DNA of 64,000 bases from Noviluteimonas gilva (GTDB lineage Bacteria > Pseudomonadota > Gammaproteobacteria > Xanthomonadales > Xanthomonadaceae), in assembly GCF_009740395.1 (NCBI RefSeq), contig NZ_WOXT01000001.1, positions 740,464 to 804,463 of the forward strand, read 5' to 3'. The stretch's first letter is position 1; every line of letters starts with the position of its first letter. Position numbers and translations under genes: made by a program. Below, one piece after another: positions 8,123 to 17,980 of the stretch. The notes under the pieces are model-generated. The model searched no databases. It was not told the DNA's origin and was given only the letters and a program-made list of their open reading frames with translations.

Positions 8123-8665
8123 ATGTCCATTCGTCCCTATTCCAGCCACCTGCCCGTCCTCGGCGAGCGCGTCTACGTCGATCCCGCGGCCACCGTCATC
8201 GGCGATGTCGTGCTGGGCGACGATGTCTCGCTCTGGCCCGGCACGGTCGTGCGCGGAGACGTGAACTTCATCCGCATCGGCGCGCGCACCAACGTGCAGG
8301 ACGGCACGATCATCCACGTGAGCCACGACGGGCCGCACGCGAAGCTCGGTGGATTCGCGACCGTTATCGGGAGCGACGTGACCATTGGTCACAAAGCGAT
8401 CGTGCATGCGTGCCGCATCGAAGATGCCGCGCTGATCGGCATGGGCGCGATCGTGCTGGATGGCGCCATCATCGAGAAACACGGCTTCGTCGGCGCAGGC
8501 GCGCTGGTGGCGCCGGGCAAGGTGGTCGGCACCGGCGAGTTGTGGCTGGGCAATCCGGCCAAGCGCGTGCGGATGCTGTCGGATGCGGAAATCGAGGCGC
8601 TTTATTACTCCGCCGGCCACTACATCCGCCTGAAGGATCAGTACCTCGCCACGCCCGCGCCTTGA
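8123..8665 (+). CDS. Gamma-class carbonic anhydrase family protein (left-handed beta-helix)
   Basis: A 180-residue hexapeptide-repeat protein of the gamma carbonic anhydrase/YrdA group. The repeated GDVVLGDDVSLWPGTVVRGD pattern forms the beta-helix. The metal histidines are in the expected places: one in IIHVSHDG, two in TIGHKAIVHAC. Most bacterial YrdA-type proteins bind zinc but show weak or no hydratase activity, so the function is open. The ATG at 8123 matches the conserved MSIRPYSSHLP start; the frame is open further upstream but over the divergent promoter of the dehydrogenase gene. Confidence 0.92.
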   Translation: MSIRPYSSHLPVLGERVYVDPAATVIGDVVLGDDVSLWPGTVVRGDVNFIRIGARTNVQDGTIIHVSHDGPHAKLGGFATVIGSDVTIGHKAIVHACRIEDAALIGMGAIVLDGAIIEKHGFVGAGALVAPGKVVGTGELWLGNPAKRVRMLSDAEIEALYYSAGHYIRLKDQYLATPAP

Positions 8666-8731
8666 GTTGCGGCTCGCCCCGCGGCAGTCCAAAGTAGCGG
8701 CGGGGAAAGATCGAACATCAGGGGAAACACC

Positions 8732-9241
8732 ATGCAGGACACCAACGGCGTCAATCCGTACGCCGCGCCGGGCGCGCGCATCGAACAAACGTATTACGCC
8801 ACCGAAGAATTCGTGCTTGCGGGGCGGGGCAAGCGCCTGGCCGCGCAGTTCCTCGACGTCCTGATCTACGCCGTGGCCATCGGCCTCGCCGCCGTACCGA
8901 CCGCAATGATTTCCGATGCGACCGGTTCCAAGTCGTCCGTTCCGTTCATCGCCATTGCGGTGGTACTGGGCTTGATCATCGGTATCGTCAACCTGGTGCA
9001 GTTGTACAAGACCGGCCAGACGATCGCGAAGCGTTGGCTGGGCATCCGCATTGTTCGCAGCGACGGCAGCCGCGCCGGCCTCGGCCGCATCGTCGCGCTG
9101 CGCAGCCTGGTGCCGGGCCTGATCGGTGCGATTCCCCTCGTCGGCCCGCTCTTCAGCATCGCCGATCCGCTCTTCATCTTCGCCGACGACCGCCGTACGC
9201 TGCACGACAAGATCGCAGACACGATCGTCGTCGACGTCTGA
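8732..9241 (+). CDS. RDD family membrane protein
   Basis: A 169-residue membrane protein with the RDD family layout: a first helix after GKRLAAQFLDVLIYAV (carrying the Arg/Asp pair), a second from about residue 70, then GQTIAKRWLGIRIV and a hydrophobic hairpin ending in the conserved DDRRTLHDKIADTIVV. Family function is unclear; some members are linked to ion exchange. AGGGGAA precedes the ATG. It lies 23 bp before a second RDD gene and may be the first gene of the long operon that follows. Confidence 0.87.
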   Translation: MQDTNGVNPYAAPGARIEQTYYATEEFVLAGRGKRLAAQFLDVLIYAVAIGLAAVPTAMISDATGSKSSVPFIAIAVVLGLIIGIVNLVQLYKTGQTIAKRWLGIRIVRSDGSRAGLGRIVALRSLVPGLIGAIPLVGPLFSIADPLFIFADDRRTLHDKIADTIVVDV

Positions 9242-9264
9242 TCGCGTCGTCGTAGTCCCGCGGC

Positions 9265-9945
9265 ATGCTCGACACCGTTCGCGAAGTCCACACGCCCGAA
9301 GGCGTCGCGCTGCGCCTGCCCACCGCCGGGCCGGTGCCGCGCGCGCTCGCCTGGGCGCTCGACATGGCAATCCGCACGTCGCTTGCAATTGCGGCGGCCA
9401 CGATCCTCGCCGCGTTGGAGGCGGTCGGTTCGGGGTTGTACGCGATCGTGCTCTTCGGGCTGATGTGGGCGTATCCCATCGTGTGCGAAGGCGCCTTCAA
9501 CGGGCAGACGCCCGGCAAGCGCGTGATGGAATTGCGCGTGGTCTCCGCCGACGGCGCGCCCGTCGGTTGGATTGCGGCGATCGTGCGCAACCTGCTGCGC
9601 ACCGTCGACATGCTGCCCTTCGGTTACACCGTCGGTTTGATTTCGACGCTCGCCGATCCGCACGGCCGTCGCCTCGGCGACATGGTCGCGCACACGGTGG
9701 TCGTGCATGTGGCGAACGAACGCACGCGACCGCCGCTGGTTGAAGTCGAAGCGCACGGACCCACGGTGCCGCTGCGTCCGGCGGAGCAGGCGGCGGTCAT
9801 CGCCTTCGCCGAACGCGCACCGCGCCTGACGCCCGAACGCCAGCGCGAACTGGCCGACATCGCGGAAGTCGCGACCGGCGCGCGCGGCGATCTCGGCGTG
9901 CGTCGCCTGGCGGGCATCGCCAACTGGTTGTTGGGCCGCCGATGA
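9265..9945 (+). CDS. Second RDD family membrane protein, first tightly linked gene of the MoxR operon
   Basis: A 226-residue RDD protein with the same core as its neighbour (ALDMAIRTSLAIA helix, QTPGKRVMELRVV, then DPHGRRLGDMVAHTVVVHV) plus a charged cytoplasmic tail of about 70 residues. RDD genes next to spoIIM-like, moxR and DUF58 genes are common in proteobacteria, so its role probably belongs with that system. The stop overlaps the next start in an ATGA junction at 9942-9945. Confidence 0.87.
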   Translation: MLDTVREVHTPEGVALRLPTAGPVPRALAWALDMAIRTSLAIAAATILAALEAVGSGLYAIVLFGLMWAYPIVCEGAFNGQTPGKRVMELRVVSADGAPVGWIAAIVRNLLRTVDMLPFGYTVGLISTLADPHGRRLGDMVAHTVVVHVANERTRPPLVEVEAHGPTVPLRPAEQAAVIAFAERAPRLTPERQRELADIAEVATGARGDLGVRRLAGIANWLLGRR

Positions 9946-10940
9946 GACAGGAACAGTTCGTCGCGCGCTTCGGCGCGGAGTGGAACGACTTCGAAGCGTG
10001 GCTCGAAGCGCGTGCGAAAAGCCCGCGCATGGCGCGCAACGACCGCACGTGGCGCGGATTGCCCGACGAAGACGTGCCGCACGCGTATCGCCGCCTGTGC
10101 CAGCAGCTCGGTCTTGCGCGTCGCCGCAACTACAGCCCGGCGGTCGTGGATCGCCTGCAACACCTGATGCAACGCGGGCACACCGCGCTGTATCGCGCCG
10201 CGCCGCCGCGCTGGTCGCGCATCCCGCGTTTCTTCCTCGCCGAGTTTCCGCGCCTGGTGCGCGCGCAATGGGCGTGCATGCTGGTCGCGCTCGTGTGTTT
10301 CGTGGTGCCGCTCGTCGGCATCTTCGTGCTCGTGCGCGTGCATCCCGAACTTGCGTCGAGCGTGCTCGGGCACGAGCAACTCGCCGAAGTCGAAACGATG
10401 TATTCGTCGGCCGAAGCCACCGGCAAGATCGGGCGCGAAACCGGCACCGACGTCGGCATGTTCGGCCTGTACATCTTCAACAACGTGACGATCGGCCTGC
10501 GCACCTTCGCCGCGGGCTTGCTGGCCGGCATCGGCAGCATCTTCATGATGGTGTTCAACGGCGTGTTCTTCGGCGCGATCGCGGGGCACCTGCAGAACGT
10601 GGGCCTCGGCCCGTATCTGTGGCGCTTCGTCGTCGGGCACGGCAGCTTCGAACTCACCGCGATCGTGATCGCCGGCGGCGCGGGCCTGCGGCTCGGGCTG
10701 GACGTCATCGCGCCGGGGCAGCGCAGCCGCGTCGATGCGCTCATCGCGGGTGGCAAGCGGGGTGCGCTGTTGTGCCTGGGCGTCGCACTGATGTTGTTGA
10801 TCGCCGCGTTCATCGAAGCCTTCTGGTCGTCGATGGCGACCTTGCCCGCGACGTTGATGTACTCGGTCGCGGGCGTGTTGTGGACGCTGGTGTTCGCGTG
10901 GCTCGCCTTCGGCGGCCGGGGCTTGCCCGATGCGGATTGA
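9942..10940 (+). CDS. Stage II sporulation protein M-like membrane protein
   Basis: A 332-residue integral membrane protein of the SpoIIM family. The first 95 residues are soluble and basic; about six membrane segments follow, with the family pattern FNNVTIGLRTFAAGLLAGIGS and FVVGHGSFELTAIVIAGGAGLRLG. The organism is not a spore former: in Gram-negatives these proteins accompany MoxR/DUF58 gene sets and may help envelope remodelling, which is inference. The coding end overlaps the next gene by 11 bp. Confidence 0.88.
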   Translation: MRQEQFVARFGAEWNDFEAWLEARAKSPRMARNDRTWRGLPDEDVPHAYRRLCQQLGLARRRNYSPAVVDRLQHLMQRGHTALYRAAPPRWSRIPRFFLAEFPRLVRAQWACMLVALVCFVVPLVGIFVLVRVHPELASSVLGHEQLAEVETMYSSAEATGKIGRETGTDVGMFGLYIFNNVTIGLRTFAAGLLAGIGSIFMMVFNGVFFGAIAGHLQNVGLGPYLWRFVVGHGSFELTAIVIAGGAGLRLGLDVIAPGQRSRVDALIAGGKRGALLCLGVALMLLIAAFIEAFWSSMATLPATLMYSVAGVLWTLVFAWLAFGGRGLPDAD

Positions 10941-12429
10941 CCAGATCTCCGTCGAATTGCGCCCGCGTTCGTCGTGGGAAGCCGTCGAACTCGGCACCGC
11001 GCTCGTGCGCACGCATGCACGCGCGATCTGGATTCCGTACGTGCTGCTCACGTTGCCGGTGTTCGTCGCGTTGTGCGCGGTGCTCCTCTGGCTCGACCAA
11101 TTGCAGTGGGTCGGCATCGCGTACTGGTGGTTGAAGCCGATCTTCGATCGCGTGCCGCTGTTCGTCGTCTCGCGCGCCGTCTTCGGTGCGGTGCCGAGCG
11201 TGCGCGAAACACTCGCCGCGCAGCGCACCTGGGGTTGGCGCTGGATGTGGCACTACCTGACATGGCGCCGGCTGAGCCCGTATCGCGCGTTGTACATGCC
11301 GGTCGACCTGCTCGAAGGCGGCACGCAGAAGCGCGAACGACGCAATGTCATCGGCGGCTCGGCGCGCGGCGTGGCGGCCTGGCTGACCGTCGCATTTGTG
11401 CATTTCGAGACGGCCTTCCTCCTCGGCATGATCGCGCTCGTGCCGATGTTCATGCCGGTCGAAGCCTGGGGCGAATTGGCCGAGCAGTTCGGCGTCTCGG
11501 CGCTCCTGCAGTCCACGTGGCTCCAGCTGGCGATGGCGTCGCTCTATTACATTCCGTCGCTGTTGCTCGAGCCCTTCTACATCGGCGCCGGTTTCGGCCT
11601 GTATCTCAATCGCCGCACGCAGTTGGAAGCGTGGGACGTCGAGCTCGCGTTCCGTCGCCTGCGCGAACGCCTCGGCGGTACGTTGCTCATCGCCTGCATC
11701 GCGTTGGGCCTGGCGATCTCGCCCGAGCGCCCGGCGATGGCCGCGCCGGCGAAGCGCGATGCGCCGACCTTGCCCGAAGCGCTGGGCGATCAGTACGTCG
11801 CGCCGTCCGGCTTCGAGAAATCCGTCAAGGCGGTCAAGAAGGACCCGCTGCTGCATCCGGTCGAACGCCGCACGATGTGGGTGCCGCGCGACAAGCAGCG
11901 CAAGAAGATCGACGCCGACGCAAGCCCGATCGCGATGTTCATCGCCAGCGTGATCGGCGGGATCGTGAAGTACGCGTTGTGGATCGTCGCGGGCCTGCTG
12001 ATCGCGCTGCTGGCCTGGACGTTCCGCACCTGGTGGCCGTGGTTGCGATCGATGGCCCCGCAGCACCACGCGCAACCCTCGGCGATCGACACCGCGCCGA
12101 TCGACCACGACGAAGCCTTGCCCGACGACGTTCCCACCGCCGCGCGCGCCCTGTGGACGCAGGGCCTCGCGCGTCGCGCGCTCGCGTTGCTGTATCGCGC
12201 GAGCGTGGAGAGCATGGTCGCCCGCACCGGCGCGACGCTCGTCCCCGGCGCGACCGAAGCCGAGTGCCTGCGTGCCTCACGTGCATTCAACGCGTCGGAA
12301 GACCGCGACGCCTTCGCGCGCGTCGTGCGCACTTGGCAATACGCTGCTTACGCCGATCGCATGCCGGCGCATTACGAATTCGAATCGCTGTTGTCGCTGG
12401 CCTCCACGCGCTTCGGGTGGGCGGCATGA
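10930..12429 (+). CDS. DUF4129-type membrane protein of the MoxR operon
   Basis: A 499-residue protein with about four membrane segments in the first 270 residues, a periplasmic stretch, one more helix (about 345-365) and a soluble C-terminal domain. That last domain (about 395-495) has the DUF4129 look: GLARRALALLYRASVE, then GATEAECLRA and YAAYADRMP. Such proteins sit between SpoIIM-like and DUF4350 genes in Xanthomonadaceae. No enzymatic motif is visible, so a structural or sensing role is only a guess. It joins the next gene by ATGA at 12426-12429. Confidence 0.8.
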   Translation: MRIDQISVELRPRSSWEAVELGTALVRTHARAIWIPYVLLTLPVFVALCAVLLWLDQLQWVGIAYWWLKPIFDRVPLFVVSRAVFGAVPSVRETLAAQRTWGWRWMWHYLTWRRLSPYRALYMPVDLLEGGTQKRERRNVIGGSARGVAAWLTVAFVHFETAFLLGMIALVPMFMPVEAWGELAEQFGVSALLQSTWLQLAMASLYYIPSLLLEPFYIGAGFGLYLNRRTQLEAWDVELAFRRLRERLGGTLLIACIALGLAISPERPAMAAPAKRDAPTLPEALGDQYVAPSGFEKSVKAVKKDPLLHPVERRTMWVPRDKQRKKIDADASPIAMFIASVIGGIVKYALWIVAGLLIALLAWTFRTWWPWLRSMAPQHHAQPSAIDTAPIDHDEALPDDVPTAARALWTQGLARRALALLYRASVESMVARTGATLVPGATEAECLRASRAFNASEDRDAFARVVRTWQYAAYADRMPAHYEFESLLSLASTRFGWAA

Positions 12430-13607
12430 CGCGCGGCAGGCAGATCATCTTCGGCCTGGTCGCCGTCGCTGCCATCGGCTTGGTCGCCGCGTGGTTCCTG
12501 CAGTCGTTCGAACGCAAGGCCATCGATCTCCCGCTTCCGCCCAAGGGCGAGGCCGTCTACAACCCGCTGTATGCGCTCAAGGTCGCGTTGCAGCGCGAGC
12601 GGCAACGCGTGCACTCGCGGCCGCATCTGTTCGACGACAAACATCCGCTGCAGGCGGGCGACACGGTCCTGATCCTCGCCGATCCCGCGCGCCTGTCGCG
12701 CCGCGAATCCGATGCCTTGCGTGCGCACGTCGCGCGCGGCGGTCATCTGGTTGTGCAGGTGCCGATGACGATGCTCGATGAAGAACGCCGCGTGCCGTTG
12801 CTCGATGGCTTCGGCGTCGGCATGCATACGTTCGTCGATGATGTGTGCCTGCGCGTGCGCACGGTGCTGAAGGCCAAGAAGGACCACGAGAAGAAGAACG
12901 CCGAGAACGTGATGTGCATGGACCGGTTCGCGCTCGCGAAGGCGTCCACGCCCACGCTCGTCTGGGGCGATGCGGAGGGCGTCGCGTTCGCACGCTTCGC
13001 GCATGGCCAGGGCACGCTCGATGTCGTCGCGTCGCTCGACGGCGCACGGACGCCGCAGCTGACCCGCGCCAACGCCGACGCCAACGCCAACGCCAACGCC
13101 AACGCCAACGCCAACGCCGCGTTCGTCCGCCAATGGCTCCAGCCCAACTGGGGCCGCGGCACGTTCCACCTCATCTACGCCTCCGACATGCCGTCGTTGT
13201 GGCGCCTGCTCGCCGAAAACGCGTGGCGCGTCCTCGTCGCACTGGCGCTGTGCATCGCGGCGTGGCTGTGGATGCGCATGCAACGCTTCGGCCCGCGCCT
13301 GCCCTCGCCGCCGGATGCGCGCCGCTCGCTGCTCGAACACGTGCAGGCCACCGGCGACCATCTTTATCGCTACGGTCGCGCGCACCTGCTGCATTCGGCC
13401 CTGCGCGCACACGTGCTCGCGCGCCTGCGCCGCAAGGACGCGATCGCCGCCGCGCTCGAAGGCCAGGCGCAGGCCGACCTGCTCGCACAACGCACCGGTT
13501 TGCCCGCCGCCGACATCGCCGACGCGCTGCGCTCGCCGCGCCCGTTCGACGCCAAGGATTTCCGTTACCGCATCGCCCGCCTCATTGCCCTGGGACGACA
13601 CACATGA
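12426..13607 (+). CDS. DUF4350 domain protein with an Ala-Asn repeat
   Basis: A 393-residue protein anchored by an N-terminal helix (about residues 8-25) and a second one near residue 265. The part between has the DUF4350 pattern, including NPLYALKVALQRE and the LARLRRKDAI region near the C-terminus. Residues 215-231 are an (Ala-Asn) repeat encoded by eight near-perfect GCCAAC units, a candidate for slippage that would keep frame. The function is unknown; the context suggests a periplasmic partner of MoxR/DUF58. The start codon overlaps the preceding stop, and its own stop overlaps moxR. Confidence 0.83.
   Translation: MTRGRQIIFGLVAVAAIGLVAAWFLQSFERKAIDLPLPPKGEAVYNPLYALKVALQRERQRVHSRPHLFDDKHPLQAGDTVLILADPARLSRRESDALRAHVARGGHLVVQVPMTMLDEERRVPLLDGFGVGMHTFVDDVCLRVRTVLKAKKDHEKKNAENVMCMDRFALAKASTPTLVWGDAEGVAFARFAHGQGTLDVVASLDGARTPQLTRANADANANANANANANAAFVRQWLQPNWGRGTFHLIYASDMPSLWRLLAENAWRVLVALALCIAAWLWMRMQRFGPRLPSPPDARRSLLEHVQATGDHLYRYGRAHLLHSALRAHVLARLRRKDAIAAALEGQAQADLLAQRTGLPAADIADALRSPRPFDAKDFRYRIARLIALGRHT
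13068..13118 (+). repeat. In-frame hexanucleotide tandem repeat, (GCCAAC)8
   Basis: Eight units of GCCAAC, the second being GCCGAC, followed by one more GCC. All lie in frame and encode alternating alanine and asparagine inside the DUF4350 gene. Confidence 0.95.
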
Positions 13608-14611
13608 ACGACATCGCCACGCCGGCCGCGCCGGTTGTTCCTTCCACTGCGATCACCGGCGATGCGCTCGTCGCGCAGGCCGCCGCGATCCGCGATGAAG
13701 TCGCCAAGGCCTTCATCGGCCAGGACGCCGTGCTCGACCAGGTGATCGTCGCGCTGCTCGCCGGCGGCCACGTGCTGCTCGAAGGCGTGCCCGGCCTGGG
13801 CAAGACCTTGCTCGTGCGCGCACTGGCGCAGGCGCTGGGCTGCAACCATGCGCGCGTGCAGTTCACGCCCGACCTGATGCCGAGCGACATCAGCGGCCAC
13901 GCGGTCTTTGATCCGAAGACCGAACGCTTCCAGGTGCGCCGCGGCCCGGTGTTCACCAACCTGCTGCTCGCCGACGAAATCAACCGCGCACCGGCGAAGA
14001 CGCAATCGGCGTTGCTCGAAGCGATGCAGGAACAGCAGGTCACCATCGAAGGGCAGAGCTTCCCGCTCGCGCCGCCGTTCATGACGCTCGCCACGCAGAA
14101 CCCGCTCGAGCTCGAAGGCACGTATCCGCTGCCCGAAGCGCAGCTCGACCGCTTCCTGCTCAAGCTGCTGATCGGCTATCCGAGCCTTGTCGACGAAAAG
14201 CGCATGGTCGCCGCGGTGAGTGAAGGACGCATGGCGTCGGACTTCGACCTGGCGAGCGTGCATCGCGTCGTCGCCGACGGCGACATCGTGCGCCTGCAAC
14301 TGGGCACCGCTGCGGTGCGCGTGGATCCGACGGTCATCGACTACGCCGTGCGCGTGGTCGCCGCGACGCGCAAGTGGCCGGGCATCGCGCTCGGCGCGGG
14401 CCCGCGCGGCAGCATCGCGCTGGTGCGCACCGCACGCGCGCAGGCGGTGATCGCCAGCCGCGACTTCGTCACGCCCGACGACATCCGCGAAATCGCGAAG
14501 CCGGCCCTGCGCCATCGCATCGCGCTCGCGCCGGAACTGCAAATCGAAGGGCAGTCGTCGGACGACGTGCTGCACGCGCTGCTCGCCAAGGTGGAAGCGC
14601 CGCGCCAGTGA
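13604..14611 (+). CDS. MoxR family AAA+ ATPase
   Basis: A 335-residue AAA+ ATPase of the MoxR/RavA branch. The Walker A motif GVPGLGKT sits near residue 64, Walker B LLLADEINRAP near residue 124, and the sensor region TQNPLELEGTYPLPEAQLDRF follows. MoxR proteins act as chaperone-like ATPases, often preparing metal- or VWA-containing partners. The DUF58 protein encoded immediately after (GTGA overlap) is the expected partner. The ATG overlaps the preceding stop. Confidence 0.95.
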   Translation: MNDIATPAAPVVPSTAITGDALVAQAAAIRDEVAKAFIGQDAVLDQVIVALLAGGHVLLEGVPGLGKTLLVRALAQALGCNHARVQFTPDLMPSDISGHAVFDPKTERFQVRRGPVFTNLLLADEINRAPAKTQSALLEAMQEQQVTIEGQSFPLAPPFMTLATQNPLELEGTYPLPEAQLDRFLLKLLIGYPSLVDEKRMVAAVSEGRMASDFDLASVHRVVADGDIVRLQLGTAAVRVDPTVIDYAVRVVAATRKWPGIALGAGPRGSIALVRTARAQAVIASRDFVTPDDIREIAKPALRHRIALAPELQIEGQSSDDVLHALLAKVEAPRQ

Positions 14612-15909
14612 GACCCGCACTGCCCCTGCTGTGGGCGTTGTTCGCGTGGGCGCTGGTGGGCGCACTCGCGAGCGCGTCGCTCGTGCCGTCGCTGGCATGG
14701 ACGCTCGTTGGCGGCGCGTTGCTGTGCGTGTTGCTCGTCGACGGGTGGCGTCTGCATCGTCGCGCGGTGCCGGACATCGCGCGCCACGTGCCCGACGCGC
14801 TCGCGCTCGGCGTCGAACGCGAAGTGCAATTGCAGATCGACAACGGCGGCGCGCCGCTGCGCATGGACGTGCACGATCTGCATCCCGGTGCGTGGGCCGC
14901 GCAGGGATTGCCGCGTTCGCTGACGCTGCAGCCCGGCACAAGCGCGACCTTCGCCTACACACTCAAGCCGATCGAACGCGGCGACCACGTGTTCGAAGGC
15001 GTGCACGTGCGCCTGCATTCGCCGTGGCGTTTGTGGCGTCGCGCACTCGTCGCAGGCACCGCGCGCTCGGTGCGCGTGTTCCCGAACTTCGCGCCGCTCA
15101 CGCGGTTGGCGATGCTCAGCGCCGACCAGGCCTCGCGCTTGGTCGGTGCGCATCTCAAGCGCCGCCGCGGCGAAGGCACCGATTTCCACCAGATGCGCGA
15201 TTACCGCGTCGGCGACAGCCTGCGCCAGGTGGATTGGAAAGCGACTTCGCGCATGCGCCGCCTGATCTCGCGCGAGTACCAGGAGGAACGCAACCAGCAA
15301 CTCATCGTCGTGATGGACACCGGCCGCCGCATGCTGGCGCGCGACGGCGAGCTCACGCATTTCGATCGCGTCCTCGATGCCGCGCTCGTGGTGTCCTACG
15401 TCGCGCTGCGCCAGGGCGATGCGGTCGGTTTGCTCGCGACGGGGGGCGACCAGCGTTGGGTCGCGCCGCAACGCGGCATGGCCGCGATCGACACGCTGCT
15501 GCAGGCGAGCTACGACGTGCAGCCGCGCGCGGTGGCCACCGACTATCTCGCCGCCGCGTCCGAACTCGCGACGCGCCAGACGCGCCGCGGGCTGATCATG
15601 CTCGTGACCAACCTGCGCGACGAAGACATCGACGACCTGCTGGCCGCGGTGCGCATGTTGCAGCGCCGGCATCGCGTCGTCGTCGCGAGCCTGCGCGAGG
15701 AAGCGCTCGACGCCGCGCTCGAAAGCGCGACCGACGATCTGCCCGGCGCCTTGCGTGCGGCGGCGGCTGCGCGTTATCTCGACCAGCGCAAGGCCGCGCA
15801 CGATGCGCTGCGCAGCCAGCATGTCCAGGTGCTCGACGTGACGTGCGACCAGCTCCCCGCCGCGCTCGTCGAACGTTACCTCGCGATCAAGCGCGACGGC
15901 GCGCTCTAG
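14608..15909 (+). CDS. DUF58 domain protein, VWA-like partner of MoxR
   Basis: A 433-residue protein starting at a GTG that overlaps the moxR stop. Two hydrophobic segments (residues 5-45) anchor it; a beta-rich middle part leads to the DUF58 signature GTDFHQMRDYRVGD followed by RQVDWKATSR (about residues 190-215). The following VMDTGRRM stretch starts a von Willebrand A-like fold with a partial metal site. DUF58 proteins are the usual MoxR clients. The stop is only 3 bp from that of the convergent aroE, with no terminator between. Confidence 0.9.
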   Translation: MRPALPLLWALFAWALVGALASASLVPSLAWTLVGGALLCVLLVDGWRLHRRAVPDIARHVPDALALGVEREVQLQIDNGGAPLRMDVHDLHPGAWAAQGLPRSLTLQPGTSATFAYTLKPIERGDHVFEGVHVRLHSPWRLWRRALVAGTARSVRVFPNFAPLTRLAMLSADQASRLVGAHLKRRRGEGTDFHQMRDYRVGDSLRQVDWKATSRMRRLISREYQEERNQQLIVVMDTGRRMLARDGELTHFDRVLDAALVVSYVALRQGDAVGLLATGGDQRWVAPQRGMAAIDTLLQASYDVQPRAVATDYLAAASELATRQTRRGLIMLVTNLRDEDIDDLLAAVRMLQRRHRVVVASLREEALDAALESATDDLPGALRAAAAARYLDQRKAAHDALRSQHVQVLDVTCDQLPAALVERYLAIKRDGAL

Positions 15910-15912
15910 GCT

Positions 15913-16755
15913 TCAGTCCGCCGTCACCAACGCATCGTGGTGCGACAACAACATCGCATACACCGCATCGGTTTCCGGCCGCACGCCATGCCAGCGCGCG
16001 AAACTTTCCGCCGCCTGTTCGACCAGCATGCCCAGGCCATCGACGACATCGTGGCAGCCTGCGGCGCGTGCCCAGGCGAGGAACGGAATCGCGGCCTCTC
16101 CGTAATTGAGATCGACGGCCGCACAACGGCGACCGACGATGCTGCGCGGAAGCGCCGGGATCTGCCCGTCGCGCGCGGCCGAGGTCGCATTGATGATCAG
16201 GTCGAACTCGCCGTAGGACGCGATGTCGTTGAGATAACGCGGATGCACGCGGCCCGGTTCGCCGAGCGCATCGGCGAGCGCGTCGCTGCGCTGCGGCGTG
16301 CGATTGACGATATACAGATCGCCGATGCCCGCATCGAGCAACGCGGGTGCGACACCGCGCGCGGCGCCGCCGGCGCCGAGCAGCAAGGTGCGGCGCGCGC
16401 GCAGGTCGAGCGCGTGGCGATCGGTGAGGTCGCGGACCAGGCCCGCGCCGTCGGTGTTGTCGCCGTGCCAGGTATCCCCGTTGCGAACGAGCGTGTTCAC
16501 CGCGCCCGCGCGGCGCGCGCGTTCGGTGAGGTCATCGCAGAGGGTGAAGGCGACCTGTTTCAACGGCAGTGTCACATTCGCGCCGACGCCGCCCATGGCG
16601 ATGAAGTCGGACAGCGCGTGCACGAATTGGCCGGGCTCGGCGTCGATCGCGCGGTAGTCGATCGGAATGCCGGTTTGCTTGCCGAAGGCGGCGTGGATCT
16701 TCGGCGAGAGCGAGTGCGCGACCGGGTGGCCGAACACCGCGAAATGCTTGCTCAT
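15913..16755 (-). CDS. aroE: Shikimate dehydrogenase
   Basis: A 280-residue enzyme that reduces 3-dehydroshikimate with NADPH in the shikimate pathway, supplying chorismate, the precursor used by XanB2 of the pigment cluster. The substrate-binding [11 protein letters not shown] lies near residue 14, GANVTLPLK carries the catalytic lysine, and NTDGAG and the Rossmann loop GAGGAARGV follow. I chose the ATG at 16753-16755, which gives [15 protein letters not shown]; an upstream extension is open but unlike AroE. It lies 157 bp downstream of hemB on the same strand, with a GC-rich hairpin (about 16792-16822) between. Confidence 0.95.
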   Translation of the reverse strand: MSKHFAVFGHPVAHSLSPKIHAAFGKQTGIPIDYRAIDAEPGQFVHALSDFIAMGGVGANVTLPLKQVAFTLCDDLTERARRAGAVNTLVRNGDTWHGDNTDGAGLVRDLTDRHALDLRARRTLLLGAGGAARGVAPALLDAGIGDLYIVNRTPQRSDALADALGEPGRVHPRYLNDIASYGEFDLIINATSAARDGQIPALPRSIVGRRCAAVDLNYGEAAIPFLAWARAAGCHDVVDGLGMLVEQAAESFARWHGVRPETDAVYAMLLSHHDALVTAD

Positions 16756-16912
16756 CACGGATTCCCTCGAAAGGCGCCCCGCCTTTTCCCGGGTGGGCTG
16801 TCCCGACCAACGGGAGCCCCACCGGCGCGCGGCCAACCTTGGCCGAGTGCGCCGAATGTCGCACAGCCGGCGTCTTGGCGGCGTCGACGGAGGGGCCGGG
16901 CCCCGGCGCCGG

Positions 16913-17980
<1,068 letters not shown>

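Noticed and set aside
13068-13118. The GCCAAC repeats as a CRISPR array.
   Set aside because: The units are six bases, contiguous and in frame, with no spacers.
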